60,094 nucleotides of DNA. Origin: Desulfobulbaceae bacterium (GTDB taxonomy: Bacteria > Desulfobacterota > Desulfobulbia > Desulfobulbales > Desulfobulbaceae). Positions within the stretch are counted from its first letter, which is position 1. The number at the start of each line of letters is the position of its first letter. This document shows, piece after piece, positions 53,053 through 60,094 of this stretch. The position numbers were made by a program, and so were the translations under genes. The stretch is from contig JAMJFO010000017.1 of assembly GCA_023544645.1 (NCBI GenBank), positions 1-60,094 on the forward strand, read 5' to 3'. Under the pieces are notes generated by a model. The model worked only from the letters and a program-made list of their open reading frames with translations. It searched no databases and was not told the origin of the DNA.

Positions 53053-54393
53053 ATGACATCTGAAACCGCAGCCCTGGTTGCCCTGATCGGTCGTCCCAAT
53101 GTCGGCAAATCAACCCTTTTCAACCGCATGACCAGGAGAAGAGACGCCATTGTCGACCCGACCCCCGGAGTTACCAGGGACCGTCATTATGCCCGGATCA
53201 ATCTGGAAGAGAAGGCATTTACCCTTGTTGATACCGGCGGCATCGAGGAAGAGGATGACACCATCACCGGCCATATTCGTCGGCAGGCCATGCAGGCTGT
53301 GGATGAAGCCGACATTATCCTGTTTATCATGGATGGCCGGGAAGGGTTAACTCCCAGCGACATCGAGATTGTGGATCTGCTTCGGCGAACCGAAAAAAAG
53401 GTTTTTTACGTGGTCAACAAAATCGACGGTCCGGAAAAAGAAATTGAGCTTTTGTCACCATTCTGGGAGATTGGAGTGGACAAATTGTGGGCTCTGTCCG
53501 CAGATCACGGCTACGGTTTCCAGACACTGATGGAAGGCCTGGAAGGAAAGCTTCCGGAGACCAGCCAGGAAACAAAACTTCCGGAAGGCACCATCCGTCT
53601 GGCTTTTCTGGGCCGTCCCAATGTCGGAAAATCCTCCATGATCAACGCCATCATGGGCCAGGAGAGAATGGTGGTTTCGGATATTGCCGGCACAACCCGT
53701 GATTCGGTTGACACCCTGCTCACCCATGGCCGGCATAACTATCTGCTCATTGACACTGCCGGCATCAGGCGCAAAGGAAAGACCACAGACAAGCTGGAAA
53801 AATTTTCCATCCTCAAGGCGCTCGGCTCCCTGTCGCGCTGTCACATCGCCCTGGTGCTGATCGATGCCGGTGAAGGGATCACCGAACAGGACACCAAGGT
53901 GCTGGGGTATACCCAGGAGCATGGCCGGGCCTGCATTATCCTGATAAACAAGTGGGACCTGCTCAAGGATGATATAAAACGACAGAAACAGCTCATGGAA
54001 GAAATCGCCATGGCCACCACGTTCATGAGCTTTGCCCCGGTGTTGAAGGTTTCGGCTCTCACCGGCCAGGGCATCAAACGGGTTTTTCCGGAGATCGGCA
54101 AGGTATACCGCCAGTTCAACGAGCGCTTTCCCACCAGCGCGCTCAACCAGCTGCTGGAAGATGCCGTTTCCCGGCACAATCCTCCCTACCATAAAGGCCG
54201 CCGGCTCAAATTCTATTACACCGCACAGATCAAGACCGCTCCGCCGACATTTGCCATTATTGCCAACGCTCCCAAAGCGGTCCATTTTTCCTATCAACGC
54301 TACCTGGTCAACCATTTTCGCGACAGCCTGGGGCTGGACCGTGTACCGGTGCGGGTCTTTTTCAGGGAAAAGAAAAAACGGGCAAAAAAATAA
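53053..54393 (+). CDS. der: Ribosome biogenesis GTPase Der (EngA)
   Basis: A 446-residue tandem GTPase needed for 50S maturation. G1 sites GRPNVGKSTLFN and GRPNVGKSSMIN; G3 DTGGIEEED and DTAGIRRKGK; G4 NKIDG and NKWDL. The C-terminal KH-like domain is clear (TAPPTFAIIANAPKAVHFSYQRYLVNHFRDSLGLDRVPVRVFFREK). Full length. It sits within the phosphate gene region on the opposite strand. Confidence 0.97.
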   Translation: MTSETAALVALIGRPNVGKSTLFNRMTRRRDAIVDPTPGVTRDRHYARINLEEKAFTLVDTGGIEEEDDTITGHIRRQAMQAVDEADIILFIMDGREGLTPSDIEIVDLLRRTEKKVFYVVNKIDGPEKEIELLSPFWEIGVDKLWALSADHGYGFQTLMEGLEGKLPETSQETKLPEGTIRLAFLGRPNVGKSSMINAIMGQERMVVSDIAGTTRDSVDTLLTHGRHNYLLIDTAGIRRKGKTTDKLEKFSILKALGSLSRCHIALVLIDAGEGITEQDTKVLGYTQEHGRACIILINKWDLLKDDIKRQKQLMEEIAMATTFMSFAPVLKVSALTGQGIKRVFPEIGKVYRQFNERFPTSALNQLLEDAVSRHNPPYHKGRRLKFYYTAQIKTAPPTFAIIANAPKAVHFSYQRYLVNHFRDSLGLDRVPVRVFFREKKKRAKK

Positions 54394-54502
54394 GCTAAGC
54401 GCACCCGTTTCCTGGCAGAGGCTCACGGGTAAGAGCAACCACGCATTTCGCTCTTGCTGATATTTATAGCGGTTACAGGATGGCGCAGGTCCATGAAGAA
54501 AC

Positions 54503-54534
54503 CCTGCCCGCTCTACATCAGGCATGCGGGCAGG
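54503..54534 (-). terminator. Hairpin terminator candidate after phoR
   Basis: CCTGCCCGC (54503-54511) and GCGGGCAGG (54526-54534), a perfect 9-bp stem with a 14-base loop, followed on the minus strand by GTTTCTTC. It lies 45 bp past the phoR stop. Confidence 0.5.
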
Positions 54535-54579
54535 CTGATGGATGGCCACAAAAAAGCGGCACCCTGTGACCGCCTGCGT

Positions 54580-56376
54580 TTACTGTGGTATACTGATGGT
54601 GAAGATGGATCCCTTCCCCGGTTCACTCCTGACAGTTACCGAGCCGCCATGGGCAACGGCAATATGCTTAACGATGGACAGCCCCAGCCCGGTTCCTCCA
54701 TGGGCGCTGCTGCGGGCCTTATCAGTACGGTAAAATCTCTCGAACAACCGTTCCAGATGTTCTTTTTCTATGCCGATGCCCTGGTCCTCCACACTGATCA
54801 AGAGGCGGTCTTTTCTCTCCTCCTGACGGACCAATGCCGCCGTAACGGCAACGGTGCTGTGTTCGGGGCTGTAGGCAATACCATTGGCCAGCAGGTTTAC
54901 CACTGCCTGTTCAATAAGATTTGGATTAATCTTGACAAATAGGTTATCATCACACTCCATGCGGATATTGATCTTCTTTTCCGCCGCTTTCGCTTGACAG
55001 GTCAGGAGCGCTGAATCCAGCGTCTCTTTCAGCCTGACCCTGATCATACTTATTTCATCCCTGTCCGTATTCAGCTCAATGCGCGACAGCGTCAGCAGAT
55101 CATCTATGATGGCATCCAGCCTGGCGGTCTGCCGGGCGACTATTTCCAGAAATCGCCTGGCATCATCCGGTTCTTCAAGAGCTCCGTCGAGCAGGGTTTC
55201 AACGTAGCCCTGGATAGAGGTGACCGGGGTTTTCAATTCATGGGATACATTGGCGACAAAATCGCGGCGCAGGTTTTCCAGCTTGCGCAACCGGGTCAGG
55301 TCGTTCAGGACGACCAGGACGCCAATGGGCGCCTTCTGTTCATTTTGCAGCGGCACAGCCCTGGTCTGCAGGTAGATCTTGTCAGGCCCGACAAACAGAA
55401 CAATGTCCTTTTCCACCGGTTCGCCCTCTGCCAGCACCTTATCAACGAGTTCGTGCAGGTCCCTGTTGCGGACGACGCCGTGCAGCATCTTGCCTTTGAC
55501 ATCATCGGGTGAAAGATAAAAAAGGGCCGCCGCCGAGCGGTTAAGCCGGATGATCCTCTTACCGGTATCTACTGCCAACACCATTTCAGCCATACTGGCG
55601 AAGACGGTTTCAAGCTCATTATGCTGCAGGGTGGCGGCATTAATGCGTTCCCGCATCTGCTTGGCCATGCGGTTGAGGGACATGGCAAGACTGTATACTT
55701 CCGTGGACATACTTGCTGAATCCACGTCCAGAAGATGCTGCGTATCGCCGCGGACCATGCGTTCCGCCCCGCGCCTCATTTCCTCCAGCGGACGAACAAT
55801 CCGGCGGGACACCACCATGGTGAAAATCCCGGCCAGAAAAATTACAAGGGAGCAGCCCAGCGCCACTTTGAGGTAAATGGAATTGATCACCCGGTCGATG
55901 GACGATACGGCGACTGACAACCGCAGGGCGCCGGGAAATTTCTCCGGGTAGGCAGAAAGAGGAATGGCGACGTACAGCATGTTCCCGCCCAGCGTATGGC
56001 TGTATCTCAGTGAGGATCCCGGTTTGCCCGCAAAAGCGGCCTGCAGCTCGGGCCGGTTGGCATGGTTGCTCATCCTGGCAGGGTCTTCACTGGAATCGGC
56101 CAGAACGGTGCCGTCGCGGGCCACGACGGTAATCCTGGTCGCTGAGTGCCGACCGGCCTGGCGGCAGAAATCCTGCAATTTCTCGGGTGACGCGGACACC
56201 AGGCTTGAAACCTGATGGGCTATGAGATGGGCCCTTGATTCAAGCCCTTGACGCATCTGGTCAAAATAGAGCTCCCTGGCCGTTGATGCGGCAAACCAGG
56301 TCATGACCAGCAAGGCGCCGAGGGTTATCAGCAGATTGGCGGGAAAAAGCTGCCAGAGGAGTCGTTTTGTTTTCAT
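54580..56376 (-). CDS. phoR: Phosphate-regulon-type sensor histidine kinase PhoR
   Basis: A 598-residue membrane kinase. TM1 about 8-30, a periplasmic sensor region (31-168), TM2 about 170-190, HAMP (190-245), PAS (about 253-360, VFASMAEMVLAVDTGKRIIRLNRSAAALF), HisKA with phospho-acceptor H379 in VANVSHELKTPVTSIQGYVETLL, and HATPase (NLLANGIAYSPE, DQGIGIEKEHLERLFERFYR, GGTGLGLSIVKHI). The large extracytosolic domain is bigger than in E. coli PhoR, which has almost none. It follows phoB after 14 bp in one operon. Confidence 0.9.
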   Translation of the reverse strand: MKTKRLLWQLFPANLLITLGALLVMTWFAASTARELYFDQMRQGLESRAHLIAHQVSSLVSASPEKLQDFCRQAGRHSATRITVVARDGTVLADSSEDPARMSNHANRPELQAAFAGKPGSSLRYSHTLGGNMLYVAIPLSAYPEKFPGALRLSVAVSSIDRVINSIYLKVALGCSLVIFLAGIFTMVVSRRIVRPLEEMRRGAERMVRGDTQHLLDVDSASMSTEVYSLAMSLNRMAKQMRERINAATLQHNELETVFASMAEMVLAVDTGKRIIRLNRSAAALFYLSPDDVKGKMLHGVVRNRDLHELVDKVLAEGEPVEKDIVLFVGPDKIYLQTRAVPLQNEQKAPIGVLVVLNDLTRLRKLENLRRDFVANVSHELKTPVTSIQGYVETLLDGALEEPDDARRFLEIVARQTARLDAIIDDLLTLSRIELNTDRDEISMIRVRLKETLDSALLTCQAKAAEKKINIRMECDDNLFVKINPNLIEQAVVNLLANGIAYSPEHSTVAVTAALVRQEERKDRLLISVEDQGIGIEKEHLERLFERFYRTDKARSSAHGGTGLGLSIVKHIAVAHGGSVTVRSEPGKGSIFTISIPQ

Positions 56377-56390
56377 GGCATGATCCGGTG

Positions 56391-57086
56391 TTATTCCTTC
56401 ATGCGGTAGCCGATGCCCCGGACGGTCTGCACAAGATGGCCGGCGCTGCCCAGCTTTTTACGCAGCCCGAATATCTGGACGTCAACGGCCCTCGGGGTAA
56501 TGAGATACTCATAGCCGCGGATATGGTCGATGATCTGCTGGCGGGTAAAAACCCAGCCGGCCTTGCGCGCAAGGACGTGCAGAATGGCGAATTCCGTGCC
56601 GGTGAGCTGGATCGGCACTCCTTCGAGGAATACTTCATGCCGCCCCGGATGAATGGTGATGGGATGGATGACAATAGTATCGGTTGCGAATTCTCCCTCC
56701 TGCTGCTCGTCAAGGTTCCGGCGCAGCACGGCCTGGAGACGCGCAACAAGGACCTTGGGGCTGAATGGCTTGGTGACATAATCATCAGCGCCGATTTCCA
56801 GACCGGCCACGATATCGTCCTCCTCGCTCCTGGCAGTCAGCATTATTACCGGAATCCGGCGCGTCCGTTCATTTTCCCTGATGGCACGACAGATCTCCAG
56901 TCCATCCTCTCCGGGCAGCATAAGATCCAGGATAACGGCGTCAACCTGTTCCCGTTCCAGCACATTCAAGGCATCCGCGCCGTTATCGGCACAGATGGCA
57001 TGCATGCCGGCCTTGATGAGATTGTAGGTGACAAGCTGCTGAATGTCGGAATCGTCTTCAACAATAAGGATATTTGGCCTGGACAC
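56391..57086 (-). CDS. phoB: Phosphate-regulon response regulator PhoB (OmpR family)
   Basis: A 231-residue response regulator. Receiver: ILIVEDD, phospho-acceptor D54 in VILDLMLPGEDG, and K106-like YVTKPFSPK. The winged-helix DNA-binding domain ends VDVQIFGLRKKLGSAGHLVQTVRGIGYRM. GTG at 57086 is chosen because PhoB proteins begin directly with (M)xRxxILIVEDD and have about 229 residues; a reading to 57155 adds an unsupported 23-residue extension. Cognate to the PhoR gene 14 bp downstream. Confidence 0.93.
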   Translation of the reverse strand: MSRPNILIVEDDSDIQQLVTYNLIKAGMHAICADNGADALNVLEREQVDAVILDLMLPGEDGLEICRAIRENERTRRIPVIMLTARSEEDDIVAGLEIGADDYVTKPFSPKVLVARLQAVLRRNLDEQQEGEFATDTIVIHPITIHPGRHEVFLEGVPIQLTGTEFAILHVLARKAGWVFTRQQIIDHIRGYEYLITPRAVDVQIFGLRKKLGSAGHLVQTVRGIGYRMKE

Positions 57087-57181
57087 GGTTACCCCGATAA
57101 AATAATTGTGGCATTGCAGTAAAAAAAAATTTACCCTGTCAGCTAGCGCATGCAAGGTTTATTTACGGGTTTCCCTTTTTT

Positions 57182-57199
57182 TAACAATATCGTAATGAA
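57182..57199. promoter_or_regulatory. Candidate Pho-box-like direct repeat between phoB and phoU
   Basis: TAACAAT-ATCG-TAATGAA on the plus strand (on the minus strand TTCATTA-CGAT-ATTGTTA), 7-4-7 spacing like a PhoB box. It is similar to the motif upstream of pstS and lies about 96 bp upstream of phoB. Confidence 0.3.
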
Positions 57200-57280
57200 A
57201 TTATAATCTATCCGAAATATTCGCAGGGTAATCAATATAAACTGGAATTCATGCAACTCTCGCTTCGCAGGGATCGACTC

Positions 57281-57943
57281 ATGGCTAAACATTATACTTT
57301 TCATCGGGAAATCGAACAGCTGAAAAAAAGGTTTCTTGTCCTGGGCGCGCTCGTGGAAGACAGAGTGCGCAAAGCCTGCACCATTATTGAAAATCGTGAT
57401 CTCGTCCTGGCCACGGAAATAATCAATTCCGACTGGGAAGTCGACGAGATGGAGATTGAGATCGAGGAAGAATGCCTGAAAATCCTTGCCCTTCACCAGC
57501 CGGTTGCCCGGGATTTGCGCCTATTGATCGCCATAATCAAAATCAACAACGAGCTGGAACGAATTGCCGACATAGCGGTCAATATTGCCAAACGGGTGCA
57601 GACCATCAGCAAGGACGCTTCCCTGAGCTTCTCCATCGACTACGCCCCAATGTCCACCAGGGTGCTCTCCATGCTCAAAATGAGCCTGGATGCGCTGGTA
57701 AGCGAGAACGCCGCCTTGGCCCGCCAGGTGTTTATTGATGACGACGAGGTGGATGAACTACGCAACCAGGTGTACCGGAAAGTCGTCAAACAGATGAACG
57801 GTGATCCCGGCCACGCCGCCGGCCTGTTGAACCTCTATCTCCTGTCCCGGCATCTTGAACGGATCGGTGATCGGGCAACGAATATCGCCGAAGAAATCAT
57901 CTATCTTGTTGAAGGTGAAATCGTCCGGGGAGAGATGAACTGA
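57281..57943 (+). CDS. phoU: Phosphate transport/signalling regulator PhoU
   Basis: A 220-residue two-bundle helical protein. Each bundle carries the conserved metal-binding pattern: ARDLRLLIAIIKINNELERIADIAVNIAK and LYLLSRHLERIGDRATNIAEEIIYL. The ATG at 57281 (MAKHYTFHREIEQLKK) fits PhoU length; AGGGAT lies upstream. PhoU links PstB to PhoR and keeps the Pho system off when phosphate is ample. Here it is divergent from phoBR rather than last in the pst operon. Confidence 0.92.
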   Translation: MAKHYTFHREIEQLKKRFLVLGALVEDRVRKACTIIENRDLVLATEIINSDWEVDEMEIEIEEECLKILALHQPVARDLRLLIAIIKINNELERIADIAVNIAKRVQTISKDASLSFSIDYAPMSTRVLSMLKMSLDALVSENAALARQVFIDDDEVDELRNQVYRKVVKQMNGDPGHAAGLLNLYLLSRHLERIGDRATNIAEEIIYLVEGEIVRGEMN

Positions 57944-57977
57944 ATACGCTTCTATCAAAATCATCTTACTTATTTTT

Positions 57978-58706
57978 ATGATAACGCAAGCCGTCCTGCT
58001 CTGCATATTGACTTTCGCCGCTTCCGGACTTGGCACCGCTACAGGCTTCGGCACCTCCACGGTAATGGTCCCGGTGCTTGCCCTTTTTGTCCCCGTGCCG
58101 GTTACCCTGCTCTTTGTCGGCCTTATCCACCTCTTCGGTGATATATGGAAAATCATCCTGTTCAGAAGCGGATTTGACTGGAAGCTGGTCCTCGGTTTCG
58201 GGCTGTCCGGCATTGCCGCCAGTTTTATCGGGGCCTCCCTGTCCGTGCAGACACCCGGCCTTCCCCTGAAGCAGATCCTGGGAGGTTTTCTTCTTCTTTA
58301 TACCATATACCTTTTGCGCAAACCTCAATGGTCCCTGCCAAAAACCAATGGCACGGCTGTTTGCGGGGGTCTGCTGTCGGGACTGTTTGCAGGTTTTTTC
58401 GGGGTAGGCGGCGCTGTCCGGGGCGCCTTTCTGGCGGCTTTTGATCTGCCCAAAAAAGTATATGTCTTTACTTCCGGCCTGATAGCCTTGTTTATTGACA
58501 TAACCCGTGTATCAAGCTACCTCGCCGGAGGAACCCTGCTCGATGCCTCCCTGCTTTACACGCTTTTTGCCTGTATTCCGCTTTCCTTTGCCGGCGCGCT
58601 GACCGCGAAAAAATTCCTCGACAGGCTGCCGCAGAAAACTTTCCGCATTTTTATCGGGGTATTTCTGGGACTGGTAGGATTGAAACTGCTTGTCTGGCCG
58701 TCTTAG
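57978..58706 (+). CDS. TauE/SafE-family membrane permease (second copy)
   Basis: A 242-residue protein with about eight hydrophobic helices. N-terminal GLGTATGFGTSTVMVPVLALF and central AGFFGVGGAVRGAFLAAFDLPK match TauE/SafE halves. It starts 34 bp after phoU and is likely cotranscribed, which hints at an anion-transport role tied to phosphate or sulfonate/phosphonate metabolism (inference). Its TAG stop codon coincides with the first bases of the inverted-repeat element at 58704-58885, so the element may have fixed the C-terminus. Confidence 0.85.
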   Translation: MITQAVLLCILTFAASGLGTATGFGTSTVMVPVLALFVPVPVTLLFVGLIHLFGDIWKIILFRSGFDWKLVLGFGLSGIAASFIGASLSVQTPGLPLKQILGGFLLLYTIYLLRKPQWSLPKTNGTAVCGGLLSGLFAGFFGVGGAVRGAFLAAFDLPKKVYVFTSGLIALFIDITRVSSYLAGGTLLDASLLYTLFACIPLSFAGALTAKKFLDRLPQKTFRIFIGVFLGLVGLKLLVWPS

Positions 58707-58885
58707 CCCGCATTTCTCCCCACTTTCCTACTGCAAGCCTGTATATCGGCTCCCCACAATCCTTTCCTCGGTCAAGGGTGCTCGACATACCTTCAAGTAT
58801 GCCTGCGCGCCCTTTTGGTCGGAAACGCTTGTGGCAAACCAATCTCCAGGCTTTCGTAACGAAAACTTGTGAGAAATGCGGGCTA
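58704..58885. mobile_element. 182-bp element with perfect 15-bp terminal inverted repeats
   Basis: TAGCCCGCATTTCTC (58704-58718) and GAGAAATGCGGGCTA (58871-58885) are perfect inverted repeats. The interior has no gene but carries recognisable repeat text (ACTTGTGAGAAATGCGGG; CCAATCTCCAGGCTTTCG). From memory this type is a dispersed repeat in Desulfobacterota and relatives. No target duplication is visible. Confidence 0.65.
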
Positions 58886-58941
58886 GCCCGGACCTTTTTT
58901 TATACACACTCCATTAAGAAGCCACTGAACCAGAAAAAAGG

Positions 58942-60000
58942 TCATGGGACGGTGTTGCCGATCTTTTCCAAGCAGTTGTCAACAACGCCGGCAAGAACCG
59001 GATACTTATCGGTCCCCGCTTTTGCAAGCAGGCTCCGCATGGAGAACAGCGCCGGCTGAATGAACGGCAGAAAAAATGTCTTGCCCCGCTGTTTGCCCAG
59101 GAAGGCGAACGCGCCCAGGATCTGCAGATTCCGCTGCAGGGAGAGGTACAGATATTCCTTCCTGAAAATATGCACATCGTACTTCACCTGTTTGACCAGT
59201 TCGAAAAGATATTCATCAAGCAAACTCTCCTGCAACTCCTGTGACAGACATACATACGGATCGATCAGCAGCGAGGCCAGATCATAGCCCAATGGGCCGA
59301 GTCGACCGCCCTGAAAATCAATAATCCGCACTGCGCCATCCACGATCATGATATTGCGGCTCTGAAAGTCACGGTGGAGGAAGAACGCGGCCGGAGCCGT
59401 GGCCGCGGTATCGGCGATCATGCAAAATTCCCGGTGGAGAGCGCCGGTATCGGGCGTGAGGCCGAAAAAATCACGGCACAGCGCCTGGAGGAAATAACCT
59501 GATTCACGCTCCAGCATCAAGGCCCGATCATACAGCGGCGTTTGCCAGCACCAGGCAATATCAAACCCCTGCCCGCCCTTCACCTGCATACGCGCCAATT
59601 CTCCCACCGTATTCCTGTACAAGGCAAAAAGATGGTTTTCCTCTACTCCTCCTTCCTGCTGCACCAGATCATGTAACCGGGTATCGCCGAGGTCTTCAAA
59701 CAGGATCAGGCCGGTTTCCCTTGCGAATGCCAGCGGCTCGGGCACCGGCACACCCGCCCGGTGGAGATGGCGGCCGATGTCCCATGCCGATGCAGCTTCC
59801 GCCCGGCTGAGGGGATTATCCTCATTGGCCAGCACCGCGATGACCGAGGGTTGATTATCCAGGAACACGCGGTAAAATAGGCGCTGGGAGCCGTCACCGC
59901 ACAGGGGTTCCATCCCGGTCACGCGAGCCCTGTTTTCTTGCGCCTGTCGGCCGAGAAGTTGACGGACCATGGCAACTATTTGATTTTTCTTTTCTTCCAT
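58942..60000 (-). CDS. Aminoglycoside-phosphotransferase-fold kinase (AmgK-like)
   Basis: A 352-residue cytosolic kinase of the APH family. Motifs: catalytic loop FLHRDFQSRNIM, metal-binding IDFQGGRLGPLGYDLASLL, and an N-terminal DGSQRLFYRVFLD ATP loop. The LGPLGYDLASLLIDPYV segment resembles AmgK, which phosphorylates N-acetylmuramate/GlcNAc in the peptidoglycan recycling route. AmgK is usually beside murU, but no nucleotidyltransferase is visible here (the 60001-60094 remainder holds only a repeat). The start is the ATG at 60000. Sugar substrate is inference. Confidence 0.75.
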   Translation of the reverse strand: MEEKKNQIVAMVRQLLGRQAQENRARVTGMEPLCGDGSQRLFYRVFLDNQPSVIAVLANEDNPLSRAEAASAWDIGRHLHRAGVPVPEPLAFARETGLILFEDLGDTRLHDLVQQEGGVEENHLFALYRNTVGELARMQVKGGQGFDIAWCWQTPLYDRALMLERESGYFLQALCRDFFGLTPDTGALHREFCMIADTAATAPAAFFLHRDFQSRNIMIVDGAVRIIDFQGGRLGPLGYDLASLLIDPYVCLSQELQESLLDEYLFELVKQVKYDVHIFRKEYLYLSLQRNLQILGAFAFLGKQRGKTFFLPFIQPALFSMRSLLAKAGTDKYPVLAGVVDNCLEKIGNTVP

Positions 60001-60041
60001 ACGGGGTAAACTGTCTGTATAATGAATATTCCATTAATTTT

Positions 60042-60094
60042 GATGGACTCGTAAAAAGTCCATCACACACTAAAAGATGGCTAAGTAAAAATTT
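60042..60094. mobile_element. Second copy of the 50540 element, cut by the window end
   Basis: GATGGACTCGTAAAAAGTC (60042-60060) matches the left end of the 50540-50694 element at 18 of 19 bases. The following AAGATGGCTAAGTAAAAATT resembles its GGGCTAAGCAAAAAT interior. The copy runs off the window and lies 41 bp upstream of the AmgK-like gene. Confidence 0.6.

Noticed and set aside
53455-54549. 364-codon open frame on the minus strand
   Set aside because: Antisense to der and without recognisable features.
58690-59059. Two short frames after the second TauE/SafE gene
   Set aside because: They run through the 58704-58885 repeat element and then antisense to the AmgK-like gene.
1-60094. tRNA, rRNA, tmRNA or known riboswitch
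   Set aside because: No cloverleaf with TTCGA arm, no rRNA text and no recognisable riboswitch core was found in the intergenic regions by eye. A covariance-model scan would be needed to exclude divergent RNAs.

Overview
The window looks like chromosomal DNA from a Gram-negative, anaerobe-like bacterium, most plausibly a Desulfobacterota (former Deltaproteobacteria) lineage. The grounds are indirect. They are a tripartite RND pump, an LpxR-type outer-membrane enzyme, MlaC and lipoproteins (outer membrane), a small triheme c7-type cytochrome next to a System II (ResB/CcsB) cytochrome c maturation pair, and several families of short palindromic intergenic repeats of the kind common in that phylum. 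I see no rRNA, tRNA, CRISPR array, phage or full insertion sequence. Species assignment is not possible from reading alone.

Layout. 1-8 kb: a TauE/SafE permease, a YgbA-type protein, a HEAT-repeat protein, an LpxR-like enzyme, a spermidine-synthase-like methyltransferase, a large hybrid histidine kinase behind a palindrome-rich leader, a DUF6763-like protein and an IscA/HesB-type Fe-S protein. 8.3-14.9 kb: a self-contained TetR - MFP - RND - OMF efflux operon on the minus strand, with a palindrome lying exactly between the -35 and -10 boxes of its promoter. 15-17.4 kb: orphan MlaC, a zinc-ribbon mini-protein and a dihydrolipoamide-dehydrogenase-like flavoprotein. 17.5-23.3 kb: an RNA/ribosome block (RhlE-type DEAD helicase with a long leader, RRM protein, a Lys-rich 47-aa protein, YbiT-type ABC-F ATPase, second DEAD helicase). 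23.3-25.7 kb: a three-gene operon (retropepsin-like protease, RimK ATP-grasp ligase, aspartoacylase-like hydrolase). 26-42 kb: housekeeping and uncharacterised genes (DUF2254, PAP2, Tex, RNase H1, UPF0178, DUF4149, YIP1, HrpB, M16 protease, an atypical SDR, L28). 42.6-45.4 kb: resB - ccsB - triheme cytochrome.

45.4-58.7 kb is a phosphate-acquisition region: pstC-pstA-pstS-pstB (pstS unusually third), a DUF47 - PiT low-affinity pair, phoB-phoR, divergent phoU and a second TauE/SafE permease, with the GTPase gene der embedded. Three different short mobile-element-like repeats sit in or beside this region, two with direct repeats at their ends suggesting insertion. One lies inside the pst operon between pstS and pstB. 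The window ends with an AmgK-like small-molecule kinase and the start of a second copy of one of those repeats.

No single cassette here is clearly a new defence or biosynthetic system. The most interesting signals are the non-autonomous repeat elements, the TetR operator architecture, the RimK/retropepsin/aspartoacylase operon, the hybrid kinase with an unrecognised input domain, an SDR lacking its catalytic lysine, and small basic proteins that gene callers tend to miss.
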